Positions 1-19,425 of a DNA stretch of 64,000 nucleotides are shown here, piece by piece. Origin of the DNA: Fundidesulfovibrio soli. Lineage in GTDB: Bacteria; Desulfobacterota; Desulfovibrionia; Desulfovibrionales; Desulfovibrionaceae. The number at the start of each line of letters is the position of its first letter. Position 1 is the first letter of the stretch. The stretch spans positions 1 through 64,000 of the forward strand of contig NZ_JAKZKW010000002.1 of NCBI RefSeq assembly GCF_022808695.1. Reading direction: 5' to 3'. Below the pieces are notes generated by a model, which had not been told where the DNA came from, ran no database searches, and saw only the letters and a list, made by a program, of their open reading frames with translations. The position numbers and the translations under genes were made by a program.

Positions 1-1107
1 GCCGCCATCACCAAGCTGTCGCACATGCGCGGCTTCGGCGAGTACGTGGCCTTCGACCAGATCGACAAGGCTCCCGAAGAGAAGGAGCGCGGCATCACGA
101 TTTCCACGGCGCACGTGGAATACCAGACCGCGACCCGTCACTACGCCCACGTGGACTGCCCCGGCCACGCCGACTACATCAAGAACATGATCACCGGCGC
201 CGCTCAGATGGACGGCGCGATCCTGGTGGTCGCCGCCACCGACGGCCCCATGCCCCAGACCCGTGAGCACATCCTGCTCGCCCGTCAGGTCGGCGTGCCC
301 CACCTGGTGGTATTCATGAACAAGTGCGACCTGGTGGACGACGCCGAACTGCTGGAGCTGGTGGAGCTGGAAGTCCGCGAGCTGCTGACCAAGTACGGCT
401 TCCCCGGCGACGACATCCCGGTGATCAAGGGCTCCGCCCTGAAGGCCCTTGAGGCGGACGACGCCAAGAGCCCCGACGCCGCCCCGATCTTCGAGCTGCT
501 GGACGCCTGCGACTCCTACTTCCCCGAGCCGCAGCGCGACATCGACAAGCCGTTCCTGATGCCCATCGAGGACGTGTTCTCCATCTCCGGCCGCGGCACC
601 GTCGTGACCGGTCGTGTCGAGCGCGGCACCGTGAAGGTCGGCGAGGAAGTCGCCATCGTCGGCATCAAGGAAACCGTGAAGACCACCTGCACGGGCGTCG
701 AAATGTTCCGCAAGCTTCTAGACCAGGGCCAGGCCGGCGACAACGTCGGTGTGCTGCTGCGCGGCATCAAGCGTGAGGACGTGGAGCGCGGTCAGGTTCT
801 GGCCAAGCCCGGTTCCATCACCCCGCACAAGAAGTACAAGGCCGAGGTCTACATCCTGAACAAGGAAGAGGGCGGCCGCCACACCCCGTTCTTCTCGGGC
901 TACCGTCCGCAGTTCTACTTCCGCACGACCGACGTCACCGGCGTGGTGACCCTGAACGAGGGCGTGGAGATGGTCATGCCCGGCGATAACGCCACTTTCA
1001 ACGTCGAGCTCATCGCCCCCATCGCCATGGAGACCGGTCTGCGCTTCGCCATTCGCGAAGGCGGCCGCACCGTCGGCGCGGGCGTCGTGACCGAGATCAT
1101 GGAGTAA
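1..1107 (+). CDS. tuf: Elongation factor Tu, copy 1 (5' end outside window)
   Basis: EF-Tu, the GTPase that delivers aminoacyl-tRNA to the ribosomal A site. Only the 3' part is present: base 1 is the first base of codon 30 when aligned with the complete copy at 16636-17829, so the start and the GHIDHGKT P-loop lie upstream of the window. The DCPGH (residues 81-85 of the full protein) and NKCD (136-139) GTP-binding motifs and domains 2 and 3 are intact. The sequence appears identical to the second copy right up to the TAA stop and diverges immediately after it, as expected for gene conversion between tuf copies. It is followed 4 bases later by rpmG. Confidence 0.98.
   Translation, partial: AAITKLSHMRGFGEYVAFDQIDKAPEEKERGITISTAHVEYQTATRHYAHVDCPGHADYIKNMITGAAQMDGAILVVAATDGPMPQTREHILLARQVGVPHLVVFMNKCDLVDDAELLELVELEVRELLTKYGFPGDDIPVIKGSALKALEADDAKSPDAAPIFELLDACDSYFPEPQRDIDKPFLMPIEDVFSISGRGTVVTGRVERGTVKVGEEVAIVGIKETVKTTCTGVEMFRKLLDQGQAGDNVGVLLRGIKREDVERGQVLAKPGSITPHKKYKAEVYILNKEEGGRHTPFFSGYRPQFYFRTTDVTGVVTLNEGVEMVMPGDNATFNVELIAPIAMETGLRFAIREGGRTVGAGVVTEIME
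1..1107 (+). repeat. Direct repeat, tuf copy A (pair with 16723-17829)
   Basis: This stretch matches 16723-17829 in the same orientation with no difference noticed on reading. The repeat continues to the left beyond the window and ends exactly at the tuf stop codon on the right. The copies are 16722 bases apart. Confidence 0.9.
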
Positions 1108-1111
1108 CACC

Positions 1112-1261
1112 ATGCGGCTCAACATCATCTTGCAGTGCACCGAGTGCAAGCGCAAGAATTACGCAACTGAAAAGAACAAGAAAAACACGACTGGTCGCCT
1201 TGAGGTGAAGAAGTACTGTCCCTGGGACAAGAAGCACACCGTTCACCGCGAAGCGAAATAG
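1112..1261 (+). CDS. rpmG: 50S ribosomal protein L33
   Basis: A 49-residue L33 of the large subunit, beginning [12 protein letters not shown] and ending HREAK. It has one complete CxxC pair (C9, C12). In the second zinc knuckle only the first Cys remains (KYCPWDKKH), with Asp where many zinc-binding L33 proteins have the fourth Cys. It lies 4 bases after tuf and 9 bases before tRNA-Trp, so the mRNA and tRNA are probably processed from one transcript. The start ATG and length fit the family (about 49-55 residues). Confidence 0.95.
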   Translation: MRLNIILQCTECKRKNYATEKNKKNTTGRLEVKKYCPWDKKHTVHREAK

Positions 1262-1270
1262 TCGAAACGC

Positions 1271-1346
1271 AGGGCAGTAGCTCCAACGGCAGAGCAACGG
1301 ACTCCAAATCCGTGGGTTGTGGGTTCGAATCCCTCCTGCCCTGCCA
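1271..1346 (+). tRNA. tRNA-Trp (anticodon CCA)
   Basis: A 76-base cloverleaf with the terminal CCA encoded (1344-1346). The acceptor stem pairs AGGGCAG (1271-1277) with CTGCCCT (1336-1342), and the discriminator is G. The D-stem is GCTC/GAGC. The anticodon stem ACGGA/TCCGT closes a CTCCAAA loop with anticodon CCA. The T-loop is TTCGAAT; its stem GTGGG/CCCTC contains one apparent U-U mismatch. The position between rpmG and secE is the common bacterial arrangement for tRNA-Trp. Confidence 0.96.
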
Positions 1347-1364
1347 TATTTCTGGTAGGCACAA

Positions 1365-1622
1365 ATGGCCACGAAGAAGGTTAAATCCGGGGAAGCGGCG
1401 GACTCCGAGCAGTCCGCCGCCTCGTCGGTCCAGGGCAAGTTCGAGGAGTTCAAAGAGTTCTTCGAACTGTCCAAGGTGGAGATCAAGAAAGTCACTTGGC
1501 CCACCCGCAGGGAGACCGTCACCACATCGGTGGCCGTGCTTATCCTTGTGGTCGTGATGTCCATTTTCCTGGGCGTCGTGGACCTCGGACTTTCCAAACT
1601 GATGCAGATGGTCCTGTCATGA
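1365..1622 (+). CDS. secE: Preprotein translocase subunit SecE
   Basis: An 85-residue single-span SecE, the clamp subunit of the SecYEG channel in the inner membrane. A charged N-terminal extension (about residues 1-30) precedes the conserved amphipathic segment around KVEIKKVTWPTRRET and one transmembrane helix (about 53-76). It is the short, one-helix form, unlike the three-helix E. coli protein. Its stop overlaps the nusG start in an ATGA, so the two are translationally coupled. The partner secY lies at 26641-27954. Confidence 0.95.
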   Translation: MATKKVKSGEAADSEQSAASSVQGKFEEFKEFFELSKVEIKKVTWPTRRETVTTSVAVLILVVVMSIFLGVVDLGLSKLMQMVLS

Positions 1623-2191
1623 CGGCCGACGCGATCGACACCCCTCTTCCGGAGGCCCAGGCCAAGGCCAGGTGGTTCATCGTTCACACCTACTCGGGTT
1701 TCGAGCACCGTGTGGAGCAGACGATCCGGGAGATGATGCGCACCGGCCAGGCCGAAGGCTTCATCGAAGAGGTGGTCGTCCCGACCGAGAAGGTGATCGA
1801 ACTGGTCAAGGGCGAAAAAAGGACTTCCACGCGGAAGTTCTACCCCGGCTACGTCATGGTCAAGATGGTCATGAACGACAAGTCGTGGCATCTCGTGCAG
1901 GAAATTCCCAGGGTGACCGGGTTCGTCGGCGGCAAGAACCGTCCGACCCCCATGCGCGATTCCGAAGCCGAGCGCGTGCTCTCCCTGATGGAGAGCAGGC
2001 AGGAGCAGCCCCGTCCGAAGTTCAACTTCGATCGCGGGGACGAGGTTCGCGTCATCGACGGACCCTTCGGCGGGTTCAACGCACAGGTCGAGGACGTGAA
2101 CTACGACAAGGGCAAGCTGAAGGTCTCTGTTTCGATTTTCGGCCGTCAGACCCCTGTCGAGCTCGATTTCGTACAGGTTACCAAAAACTAG
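1619..2191 (+). CDS. nusG: Transcription termination/antitermination protein NusG
   Basis: A 190-residue NusG, which binds the RNA polymerase clamp, suppresses pausing and links RNAP to Rho or S10. The N-terminal NGN domain begins with KARWFIVHTYSGFEH, and the C-terminal KOW domain holds the GDEVRVIDGPFGGF signature. The start is placed at the ATG overlapping the secE stop (ATGA); a longer upstream reading would run through secE in another frame. The 42-base gap to rplK contains a 6-bp hairpin (2193-2210) before the Shine-Dalgarno GAAAGGA. Confidence 0.96.
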   Translation: MTADAIDTPLPEAQAKARWFIVHTYSGFEHRVEQTIREMMRTGQAEGFIEEVVVPTEKVIELVKGEKRTSTRKFYPGYVMVKMVMNDKSWHLVQEIPRVTGFVGGKNRPTPMRDSEAERVLSLMESRQEQPRPKFNFDRGDEVRVIDGPFGGFNAQVEDVNYDKGKLKVSVSIFGRQTPVELDFVQVTKN

Positions 2192-2233
2192 GCGGACCTC
2201 TCGGGGTCCGATTGATGAAAGGACGACACTACC

Positions 2234-2659
2234 ATGGCTAAGAAGGAAGTCGCCAAAATCAAGTTGCAGATTCCTGCCGGCAAGGCCAACCCCTCGCCCC
2301 CGGTGGGCCCCGCCCTGGGTCAGCACGGCGTGAACATCATGGAGTTCTGCAAGGCGTTCAACGCCAAGACGCAGGAACAGATGGGCATGATCACCCCCGT
2401 GGTCATCACCGTCTATGCCGACCGCTCCTTCACCTTCATCACCAAGACCCCCCCGGCCTCGGTCCTGCTGCTCAAAGCCGCCAAGATCGAGAAGGGTTCC
2501 GGTGAACCCAACAAGAACAAGGTCGGCAAGGTGAGCAAGGCTCAGGTCGAGGAGATCGCCAAGCTCAAAATGCAGGACATGACCGCCAAAGACCTTGACG
2601 CCGCCATGAATACCATCATGGGCACGGCCCGCAGCATGGGTCTGGACGTGGTGAGCTAA
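2234..2659 (+). CDS. rplK: 50S ribosomal protein L11
   Basis: A 141-residue L11, which binds 23S rRNA at the GTPase-associated centre and forms the base of the L10-L12 stalk. The proline-rich N-terminal signature [20 protein letters not shown] and the C-terminal RNA-binding half ([17 protein letters not shown]) are present at normal length. It is followed 14 bases later by rplA, the classical L11 operon pair that L1 usually autoregulates by binding the leader. The small hairpin just upstream could be part of that site, but I did not recognise the full L1 target. Confidence 0.97.
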   Translation: MAKKEVAKIKLQIPAGKANPSPPVGPALGQHGVNIMEFCKAFNAKTQEQMGMITPVVITVYADRSFTFITKTPPASVLLLKAAKIEKGSGEPNKNKVGKVSKAQVEEIAKLKMQDMTAKDLDAAMNTIMGTARSMGLDVVS

Positions 2660-2673
2660 AGAGGAATATCGCC

Positions 2674-3381
2674 ATGCCCCATTACGGAAAAAAGTACCGC
2701 AAAGCTGTGGAAGGCATCGATCGCACTCAGCGCTTCGAGATCGCCGACGCCGTGAAGATGGCTCTCGAGGCCGGGCCGGCCAAGTTCGACGAAACCGTCG
2801 ACGTGGCCATGTGCCTGGGTGTCGATCCTAAGTATTCCGACCAGATGGTGCGCGGCGCCGTCTCCCTGCCCCACGGGCTGGGCAAGACCATCCGCGTGGC
2901 CGTGTTCTGCAAGGGCGACAAGGCCGCCGAGGCCAAGGCCGCCGGAGCCGACATCGTGGGTGCGGAAGACCTGGTCGAACAGATCCAGGGCGGCATGCTC
3001 GACTTCGACAAGGCCGTCGCCACCCCGGACATGATGGCTCTGGTCGGCAAGATCGGCCGTCTGCTCGGACCCCGCGGCCTGATGCCCAACGCCAAGACCG
3101 GCACCGTCACCATGAACGTGGCCGAGGCCGTGCGCGAGCTCAAGGCCGGCCGCGTGGACTTCAAGGTGGACAAGGGCGGCGTGCTTCACGCCCCCCTGGG
3201 CAAGAAGAGCTTCGGCACCGAGAAGATCGTCGAGAACTTCAAGACTCTCATCGACACGGTGATCCGTCTGAAGCCCAGCGGAGCCAAGGGCACCTACCTG
3301 AAGGCCATGACAGTGGCCACCACCATGGGCCCCGGCTTCAAGATCGACACCACCACGGTGAAGAAGTTCCTGGAAGGCTAG
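2674..3381 (+). CDS. rplA: 50S ribosomal protein L1
   Basis: A 235-residue L1 of the mobile L1 stalk at the ribosomal E site, normally also the translational repressor of the L11-L1 mRNA. The family signature around [20 protein letters not shown] is intact, and length and N-terminus ([13 protein letters not shown]) are typical. A 117-base leader separates it from rplJ. Confidence 0.97.
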   Translation: MPHYGKKYRKAVEGIDRTQRFEIADAVKMALEAGPAKFDETVDVAMCLGVDPKYSDQMVRGAVSLPHGLGKTIRVAVFCKGDKAAEAKAAGADIVGAEDLVEQIQGGMLDFDKAVATPDMMALVGKIGRLLGPRGLMPNAKTGTVTMNVAEAVRELKAGRVDFKVDKGGVLHAPLGKKSFGTEKIVENFKTLIDTVIRLKPSGAKGTYLKAMTVATTMGPGFKIDTTTVKKFLEG

Positions 3382-3398
3382 TCCGAAACGTTTTTTCT

Positions 3399-3470
3399 GA
3401 AGTGAGTCAAAGAAAGCGGGGGGGCCGTGCCCTTAATCATCCCGCCGAGACATGTGCTTTGGCTTACTTC
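3399..3470 (+). ncRNA. Ribosomal protein L10 leader (autoregulatory mRNA structure)
   Basis: The 117 bases between rplA and rplJ fold around a long-range stem. GAAGTGAG (3399-3406) pairs with CTTACTTC (3463-3470, one G-U pair). CAAAG (3408-3412) pairs with CTTTG (3457-3461). CGGG (3417-3420) can pair with CCCG (3441-3444). Internal loops separate these helices, as in the known L10 leader class where the L10-L12 complex binds to repress rplJL translation. The base pairing is seen in the sequence; the regulatory role is inferred from position and family knowledge. Confidence 0.7.
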
Positions 3471-3498
3471 TACCTTATAACCCTGGAGGAGGCAGACC

Positions 3499-4023
3499 TT
3501 GCAAACCCGCGAGCAGAAAGCCGAGATCATTGAGAAGCTCAAGGATCGCGCCGCTCGTGCGAGCATTGCCGTGGTCACCGATTTCAAGGGCTTGACGGTG
3601 GAAGAGGTGACGAACCTGCGTATGAAGCTCCGCGAACAGGGAGTGGAATATCAGGTCGTCAAGAACACCCTGGCCCGGATCGCGCTGACTGGCAGCCCGC
3701 ATGACGTCATCAAGGATCGATTCAAGGAGCAGTGCGCCGTCGCTTTCGGGTATGAAGACCCGGTCGCGGCAGCCAAGGCCCTGGTCGACTATGCCAAGAC
3801 CAACAAGAAGTTCTCCCTCCGTTTCGCCTGCCTGCAAGGCAAGGTGATCGATGAGGAAGGCATCAAGGCGCTGTCCACGCTCCCCAGCAAGCCGCAGCTG
3901 CTTGCCCAGGTGCTTGGAACCATGAACGCGGTGCCCACGAACTTCGTGTCGCTGCTGGCCAACGTCCCGCGTGGCATGCTCAACGTGCTCACGGCCCTCA
4001 AAGACAAAAAAGAAGCCGCTTAA
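3499..4023 (+). CDS. rplJ: 50S ribosomal protein L10
   Basis: A 174-residue L10, the stalk base that carries L7/L12 dimers on its C-terminal helix and joins L11 on 23S rRNA. It starts with TTG, chosen because the strong Shine-Dalgarno CTGGAGGAGG sits just upstream and no ATG lies nearby; a weak start codon fits a tightly regulated gene. The N-terminal globular domain includes the [15 protein letters not shown] and [12 protein letters not shown] segments. rplL follows after 27 bases. Confidence 0.96.
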   Translation: MQTREQKAEIIEKLKDRAARASIAVVTDFKGLTVEEVTNLRMKLREQGVEYQVVKNTLARIALTGSPHDVIKDRFKEQCAVAFGYEDPVAAAKALVDYAKTNKKFSLRFACLQGKVIDEEGIKALSTLPSKPQLLAQVLGTMNAVPTNFVSLLANVPRGMLNVLTALKDKKEAA

Positions 4024-4050
4024 GCCAAAGCGAATTTAAGGAGAGACGAA

Positions 4051-4440
4051 ATGTCCGATATCACCAAAGAGCAGGTTGTTGACTTCATCGCCAATATGAC
4101 CGTCCTTGAGCTTTCCGAGTTCATCAAGGAGCTCGAAGAGAAGTTCGGCGTCTCCGCTGCCGCCCCCATGGCCGCCATGCCCATGATGGCCATGGCTGGT
4201 GGCGAGGCCGCCGCCGAGGTCGAGGAGAAGACCGAGTTCGACGTGATCCTGACCGGCTCCGGCGCCAACAAGATCAACGTCATCAAGGTTGTCCGCGCTC
4301 TGACCGGCCTGGGCCTGAAGGAAGCCAAGGACAAGGTTGACGCTCTGCCCTCCACCATCAAGGAAGCCGTGTCCAAGGCCGACGCCGAAGACGCCAAGAA
4401 GCAGCTTGAAGAAGCTGGAGCTACTTGCGAAGTCAAATAA
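4051..4440 (+). CDS. rplL: 50S ribosomal protein L7/L12
   Basis: A 129-residue L7/L12, the flexible stalk protein that recruits translational GTPases. The N-terminal dimerisation helices (about 1-35) are followed by an Ala/Met/Pro-rich hinge ([16 protein letters not shown]) and the C-terminal factor-binding domain with the [15 protein letters not shown] motif. The ribosome binding site AAGGAGAG is strong, as expected for a protein needed in several copies per ribosome. A terminator follows 28 bases after the stop. Confidence 0.97.
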   Translation: MSDITKEQVVDFIANMTVLELSEFIKELEEKFGVSAAAPMAAMPMMAMAGGEAAAEVEEKTEFDVILTGSGANKINVIKVVRALTGLGLKEAKDKVDALPSTIKEAVSKADAEDAKKQLEEAGATCEVK

Positions 4441-4467
4441 CTTGTTGCAAGGTATCGCATCGACGCC

Positions 4468-4507
4468 AAAAGAGCGCACCCCCCGAAAGGGGGGAGTGCG
4501 CTCTTTT
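4468..4507 (+). terminator. Intrinsic terminator after rplL
   Basis: GCGCAC plus CCCCC pair with GGGGG plus GTGCGC around a GAAA tetraloop, with a two-base bulge (4494-4495). A-rich flank on the left and TTTT on the right extend the stem. The hairpin sits between rplL and rpoB, so it probably acts as a partial terminator that lets stalk protein be made in excess over RNA polymerase. Confidence 0.85.
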
Positions 4508-4529
4508 GCGCTTTCATTTGTATTCCCCT

Positions 4530-4545
4530 AAATCATTAATGATTT
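4530..4545. promoter_or_regulatory. 16-bp perfect palindrome upstream of rpoB
   Basis: AAATCATTAATGATTT is a perfect palindrome in an AT-rich island between the rplL terminator and rpoB. A TTGACA sequence (4553-4558) lies just downstream, but no convincing -10 box follows at normal spacing. It could be an operator for a dimeric DNA-binding protein controlling rpoBC. The symmetry is visible; the function is inference. Confidence 0.4.
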
Positions 4546-4661
4546 CAGCGGGTTGACATATAGGGCGGCGAGGCCCAGGCCAGCCCGGCATCCACGCCGG
4601 GAAACCAATGTGAAGGCCGCCGGCCACCGGCGGATCAACACCACTTCTCTTCGAGGGAACA

Positions 4662-8762
<4,101 letters not shown>

Positions 8763-8812
8763 TCCGGTAACGATACAGACGGGACGACCCACAACTCAAA
8801 ACGAGGGTAACC

Positions 8813-12961
<4,149 letters not shown>

Positions 12962-12985
12962 CCTCGGCACGCTGATACGCTGACC

Positions 12986-13019
12986 AAGGCCCCGTCCGGG
13001 AAACCGGACGGGGCCTTTT
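12986..13019 (+). terminator. Intrinsic terminator after rpoC
   Basis: A 14-bp GC-rich stem (12986-12999 with 13004/13006-13019) closes a very small GAAA-type loop and runs into TTTT. AAGGCCCC on the left pairs with GGGGCCTT on the right. It ends the rpoBC transcript and separates it from the str operon. Confidence 0.9.
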
Positions 13020-13492
13020 GCTTTTCTGCAGGGTATTGCCAGGTGCATTGCGTCGGATGCCGCACGCCACAAGCAAAGCGAAGGCAAGGAACTTTCCGTT
13101 GGATTTGATCGAACGAGGAATTTGGTGAAGGGGGGGCTAAAGGGCACGATGCTCATACGCGACATGAACGAAGCGACGTGCGTCATTATTATATGTCGTC
13201 ACGCCCAGGGGCGGGGAGGGGGGCAGGAACCCCGGCAGCCGAAGGTGGGACCCTTATCCTAGAAAAAGCTACCTTGAGCGTCTTAGCCAAAATTCCGGGT
13301 AGCAGGGCAGAGGAACCTCCGACATGGAAAGTTTCATGATTATTTTCACCCGAACGAGAGACGGCACACCAACCAATCCCGGTGCGTCGATGCCCAATGA
13401 ATTCGGGCCGTAGCCGGAGATCTGTGCTCGATGCCAGTATTTGTGGCTGGTCAAACCGAGAATCTTGGTTATAATGCTTGCCAACCACGTCC

Positions 13493-13510
13493 TGACTTGC
13501 TATCAAGTCA
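13493..13510. promoter_or_regulatory. Inverted repeat, 7-bp arms, in the str leader region
   Basis: TGACTTG and CAAGTCA are perfect inverted arms around a CTAT spacer. It lies 18 bases after a TATAAT hexamer and about 100 bases before the mapped-by-eye str promoter. It could be an operator or a small RNA hairpin; no T-run follows, so it is not a standard terminator. Confidence 0.35.
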
Positions 13511-13609
13511 CGTTCTTAGCGAATCGCACGGTTTTCGCTGCCAGCGGCTGAACGGGGGAGCAGGTCTCTTCGCGCGGTCCCGAGCAAGCGTGTGTCCCGG
13601 CATTACTGC

Positions 13610-13637
13610 TTGACAGTACCGGGGTTTTTTGTCTACT
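13610..13637 (+). promoter_or_regulatory. Predicted sigma-70 promoter of the rpsL operon
   Basis: A perfect -35 TTGACA (13610-13615) is followed after 16 bases by TCTACT (13632-13637, four of six -10 positions). It is 41 bases upstream of the rpsL start and is the only good candidate immediately before the 33-gene ribosomal run. Confidence 0.6.
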
Positions 13638-13677
13638 CGTGCGCCCTTCGCAATTTAACCGTTGAACGGAGCCAGTC

Positions 13678-14049
13678 ATGCCCACGATCAACCAGCTTAT
13701 CCGCAAAGAGCGGATGAAGCAGACCAAGCGCAAGAAGACCCCGGCGCTGCAGGCCTGCCCCCAGCGCCGCGGTGTATGCACCCGCGTGTACACCACCACC
13801 CCCAAAAAGCCCAACTCGGCCTTGCGCAAGGTCGCACGCGTGCGCCTCACCAACGGCATCGAGGTCACCAGCTACATTCCTGGTGAGGGCCACAACCTTC
13901 AGGAACACTCTGTGGTGATGATCCGCGGCGGCCGCGTGAAGGACCTTCCCGGCGTTCGTTACCATATCGTTCGCGGCACCCTCGACACCGCCGGTGTTTC
14001 CGACCGCCGTCAGAGCCGCTCCAAGTATGGCGCCAAGCGCCCCAAATAA
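13678..14049 (+). CDS. rpsL: 30S ribosomal protein S12
   Basis: A 123-residue S12 of the decoding centre, first gene of the str operon. The KKPNSALRK loop and the [10 protein letters not shown] and [12 protein letters not shown] motifs are intact. The residues at the streptomycin-resistance positions (Lys in TPKKPN and Lys in GRVKDLPG) are of the sensitive type. rpsG follows 16 bases later. Confidence 0.97.
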   Translation: MPTINQLIRKERMKQTKRKKTPALQACPQRRGVCTRVYTTTPKKPNSALRKVARVRLTNGIEVTSYIPGEGHNLQEHSVVMIRGGRVKDLPGVRYHIVRGTLDTAGVSDRRQSRSKYGAKRPK

Positions 14050-14065
14050 GTTGAGGTAGCGTACA

Positions 14066-14536
<471 letters not shown>

Positions 14537-14553
14537 AATAGAGGATTGCCGAC

Positions 14554-16626
<2,073 letters not shown>

Positions 16627-16635
16627 AGGGACACC

Positions 16636-17829
16636 ATGGGTAAGGCCAAATTCGAGCGCAATAAGCCGCACGTCAACATCGGCACCATCGGTCATATCGA
16701 CCACGGCAAGACCACGCTGACTGCCGCCATCACCAAGCTGTCGCACATGCGCGGCTTCGGCGAGTACGTGGCCTTCGACCAGATCGACAAGGCTCCCGAA
16801 GAGAAGGAGCGCGGCATCACGATTTCCACGGCGCACGTGGAATACCAGACCGCGACCCGTCACTACGCCCACGTGGACTGCCCCGGCCACGCCGACTACA
16901 TCAAGAACATGATCACCGGCGCCGCTCAGATGGACGGCGCGATCCTGGTGGTCGCCGCCACCGACGGCCCCATGCCCCAGACCCGTGAGCACATCCTGCT
17001 CGCCCGTCAGGTCGGCGTGCCCCACCTGGTGGTATTCATGAACAAGTGCGACCTGGTGGACGACGCCGAACTGCTGGAGCTGGTGGAGCTGGAAGTCCGC
17101 GAGCTGCTGACCAAGTACGGCTTCCCCGGCGACGACATCCCGGTGATCAAGGGCTCCGCCCTGAAGGCCCTTGAGGCGGACGACGCCAAGAGCCCCGACG
17201 CCGCCCCGATCTTCGAGCTGCTGGACGCCTGCGACTCCTACTTCCCCGAGCCGCAGCGCGACATCGACAAGCCGTTCCTGATGCCCATCGAGGACGTGTT
17301 CTCCATCTCCGGCCGCGGCACCGTCGTGACCGGTCGTGTCGAGCGCGGCACCGTGAAGGTCGGCGAGGAAGTCGCCATCGTCGGCATCAAGGAAACCGTG
17401 AAGACCACCTGCACGGGCGTCGAAATGTTCCGCAAGCTTCTAGACCAGGGCCAGGCCGGCGACAACGTCGGTGTGCTGCTGCGCGGCATCAAGCGTGAGG
17501 ACGTGGAGCGCGGTCAGGTTCTGGCCAAGCCCGGTTCCATCACCCCGCACAAGAAGTACAAGGCCGAGGTCTACATCCTGAACAAGGAAGAGGGCGGCCG
17601 CCACACCCCGTTCTTCTCGGGCTACCGTCCGCAGTTCTACTTCCGCACGACCGACGTCACCGGCGTGGTGACCCTGAACGAGGGCGTGGAGATGGTCATG
17701 CCCGGCGATAACGCCACTTTCAACGTCGAGCTCATCGCCCCCATCGCCATGGAGACCGGTCTGCGCTTCGCCATTCGCGAAGGCGGCCGCACCGTCGGCG
17801 CGGGCGTCGTGACCGAGATCATGGAGTAA
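16636..17829 (+). CDS. tuf: Elongation factor Tu, copy 2
   Basis: Complete 397-residue EF-Tu. GTP-binding motifs GHIDHGKT (19-26), DCPGH (81-85) and NKCD (136-139) are intact. From codon 30 to the stop it reads the same as the partial copy at the left window edge. Located 9 bases after fusA and 7 bases before rpsJ, it bridges the str and S10 operons in one transcription unit. Confidence 0.98.
   Translation: MGKAKFERNKPHVNIGTIGHIDHGKTTLTAAITKLSHMRGFGEYVAFDQIDKAPEEKERGITISTAHVEYQTATRHYAHVDCPGHADYIKNMITGAAQMDGAILVVAATDGPMPQTREHILLARQVGVPHLVVFMNKCDLVDDAELLELVELEVRELLTKYGFPGDDIPVIKGSALKALEADDAKSPDAAPIFELLDACDSYFPEPQRDIDKPFLMPIEDVFSISGRGTVVTGRVERGTVKVGEEVAIVGIKETVKTTCTGVEMFRKLLDQGQAGDNVGVLLRGIKREDVERGQVLAKPGSITPHKKYKAEVYILNKEEGGRHTPFFSGYRPQFYFRTTDVTGVVTLNEGVEMVMPGDNATFNVELIAPIAMETGLRFAIREGGRTVGAGVVTEIME
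16723..17829 (+). repeat. Direct repeat, tuf copy B (pair with 1-1107)
   Basis: Same-orientation match to 1-1107. The two sequences separate at the base after the stop codon (CACCATG versus TATTGCA). Confidence 0.9.
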
Positions 17830-17836
17830 TATTGCA

Positions 17837-18145
17837 ATGAACAGCGATCGCATCCGGATCAAGCTCAAGGCATACGACTATCGCATTCTGGATAAGGCCG
17901 TGGCCGAGATTGTGGATACCGCGCGTAACACCGGCGCGGGCATTGCCGGGCCTATCCCTCTGCCCACCAACATCCACAAGACCACGGTGAACCGCTCCGT
18001 GCACGTGGACAAGAAGTCCCGCGAGCAGTTCGAGATGCGTGTTCACAAGCGTCTGCTGGACATTCTTGAACCGACGCAGCAGACCGTCGACGCCCTGGGC
18101 AAGCTTTCCCTGCCCGCCGGCGTTGATGTTGAAATCAAGCTTTAA
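17837..18145 (+). CDS. rpsJ: 30S ribosomal protein S10
   Basis: A 102-residue S10 (NusE), a 30S head protein that also takes part in antitermination and binds the NusG KOW domain. The [19 protein letters not shown]-terminus and the GPIPLPT loop are diagnostic. It opens the S10 cluster with no promoter visible in the 7-base spacer after tuf. Confidence 0.97.
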   Translation: MNSDRIRIKLKAYDYRILDKAVAEIVDTARNTGAGIAGPIPLPTNIHKTTVNRSVHVDKKSREQFEMRVHKRLLDILEPTQQTVDALGKLSLPAGVDVEIKL

Positions 18146-18163
18146 AGGAAGGGGTAGAGTATC

Positions 18164-18799
18164 ATGGCCAAGAAAACCCTTGGCATCATCGGCCGCAAAC
18201 TGGGCATGACCCGTGTGTTCAGCGACGACGGCTCGGTGGTCCCGGTGACGGTCATCGCCGCCGGCCCCTGTCCGGTGATGCAGATCAGGACCCAGGAGAA
18301 GGACGGCTACACCGCCCTCCAGCTTGGGTTCGACGCCCGCGAGGAGAAGGACCTCAACAAGCCCGAGCGCGGCCATCAGGCCAAGACCGGCAAGGGGTTC
18401 TACAACGTCCTTCGCGAAATCCGCCTGGACTCCACCGAAGGCTACGAGGCCGGCCAGGAAGTCACCGTGGACATCTTCGTCCCCGGCGACAAGATCAAGG
18501 TGACCGGCACCTCCATCGGTAAGGGCTTCCAGGGCCCCATGAAGCGCCACGGGTTCGGCGGCCTCCGCGCCACCCACGGCACCGAAAAGGCCCACCGTTC
18601 CGGCGGCTCCATCGGTCATAACACGGAACCCGGCAAGGTCATGAAGGGCAAGAAGATGGCCGGTCACATGGGTGCTCGCACCGTGACCTGCATCAACCTT
18701 GAGATCTTCGAAGTCCGGCCCGAAAACAACCTTATCCTGGTCAAGGGCCAGGTCCCCGGCCATCGCAACGGCCTGGTGATGATCCGCAAGCAGGGGTAG
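18164..18799 (+). CDS. rplC: 50S ribosomal protein L3
   Basis: A 211-residue L3, an early 23S rRNA-binding protein whose central loop reaches the peptidyl transferase centre. The [13 protein letters not shown] start and [13 protein letters not shown] loop are characteristic. The glutamine methylated in some bacteria is present in the segment [10 protein letters not shown] only as nearby residues, so modification cannot be judged. rplD follows after 3 bases. Confidence 0.97.
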   Translation: MAKKTLGIIGRKLGMTRVFSDDGSVVPVTVIAAGPCPVMQIRTQEKDGYTALQLGFDAREEKDLNKPERGHQAKTGKGFYNVLREIRLDSTEGYEAGQEVTVDIFVPGDKIKVTGTSIGKGFQGPMKRHGFGGLRATHGTEKAHRSGGSIGHNTEPGKVMKGKKMAGHMGARTVTCINLEIFEVRPENNLILVKGQVPGHRNGLVMIRKQG

Positions 18800-18802
18800 G
18801 AC

Positions 18803-19423
18803 ATGGCCACCGTCACAGTTTTTGATCAGACCAATAAGGAAGTGGGGCAGATGGATCTGGCCTCCGAGGTGTTCGAGGTGGCAGTGCGCCCCGAGATCCT
18901 GCACCTCGTGGTCCGCTCCCAGCTGGCCGCCAAGCGCGCCGGCACCCACATGGTGAAGACCCGCTCGACCGTGTCCGGCTCCGGCTCCAAGCCCTGGCGC
19001 CAGAAGGGCACCGGCCGCGCACGGTCCGGCGCCAAACGCTCCATCATCTGGAAGGGCGGCGCTATCGCTCACGGCCCGCAGCCGCGCAGCTACGAGTTCA
19101 AGGTCAACAAGAAGATCAAGGCCCTGGCTCTGCGCATGGCTCTTTCCACCAAGGTGGCCGAACAGGCCCTGATCGTGGTGGACAAGCTGGATCTGCCCGA
19201 GATCAAGACCAAGCTGTTCGCAGGCCTGGCCGGCAACTTCGGGCTGAAAAAAGCCTTGATCGTCCTGAACGATTCGAATAACAATGTCGAGCTCTCCGCC
19301 CGGAACCTCCCGGGCATCAAGGTCGTTCGGCAGGACATGCTGAACGTTTACGATCTGCTCAAGCACCCCCAACTGGTGATGGTGCAGGGCGCAGCTCAAG
19401 CCGTTCAGGAGAGGTTGAAATAG
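18803..19423 (+). CDS. rplD: 50S ribosomal protein L4
   Basis: A 206-residue L4 that lines the exit tunnel with its extended loop (KPWRQKGTGRARSG). In E. coli it also represses the S10 operon through the leader upstream of rpsJ; no such leader can exist here because rpsJ lies 7 bases after tuf. Two bases separate it from rplW. Confidence 0.97.
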   Translation: MATVTVFDQTNKEVGQMDLASEVFEVAVRPEILHLVVRSQLAAKRAGTHMVKTRSTVSGSGSKPWRQKGTGRARSGAKRSIIWKGGAIAHGPQPRSYEFKVNKKIKALALRMALSTKVAEQALIVVDKLDLPEIKTKLFAGLAGNFGLKKALIVLNDSNNNVELSARNLPGIKVVRQDMLNVYDLLKHPQLVMVQGAAQAVQERLK

Positions 19424-19425
19424 CC

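Larger units (their letters stand above)
13020..13677. other. Long intergenic gap before the str operon
   Basis: The 716 bases between rpoC and rpsL hold no convincing gene; the open frames lack ribosome binding sites and recognisable products. The stretch is visibly less GC-rich than its flanks. It contains the rpoC terminator, an isolated TATAAT (13470-13475) without a good -35, an inverted repeat at 13493-13510, and the TTGACA promoter at 13610-13637. I did not recognise tmRNA, SRP RNA, RNase P RNA or a tRNA in it. Confidence 0.6.

Noticed and set aside
4553-4558. TTGACA as rpoB promoter
   Set aside because: No -10-like hexamer at 15-19 bases downstream; only GC-rich sequence follows.
13470-13475. 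TATAAT as the main str-operon promoter
   Set aside because: No acceptable -35 at 16-18 bases (CTGGTC or TTGTGG at a wrong distance); the TTGACA promoter at 13610 is better.
13189-13506. A 105-codon minus-strand frame in the rpoC-rpsL gap
   Set aside because: No Shine-Dalgarno, no known domain, unusual composition. The gap is better treated as non-coding.
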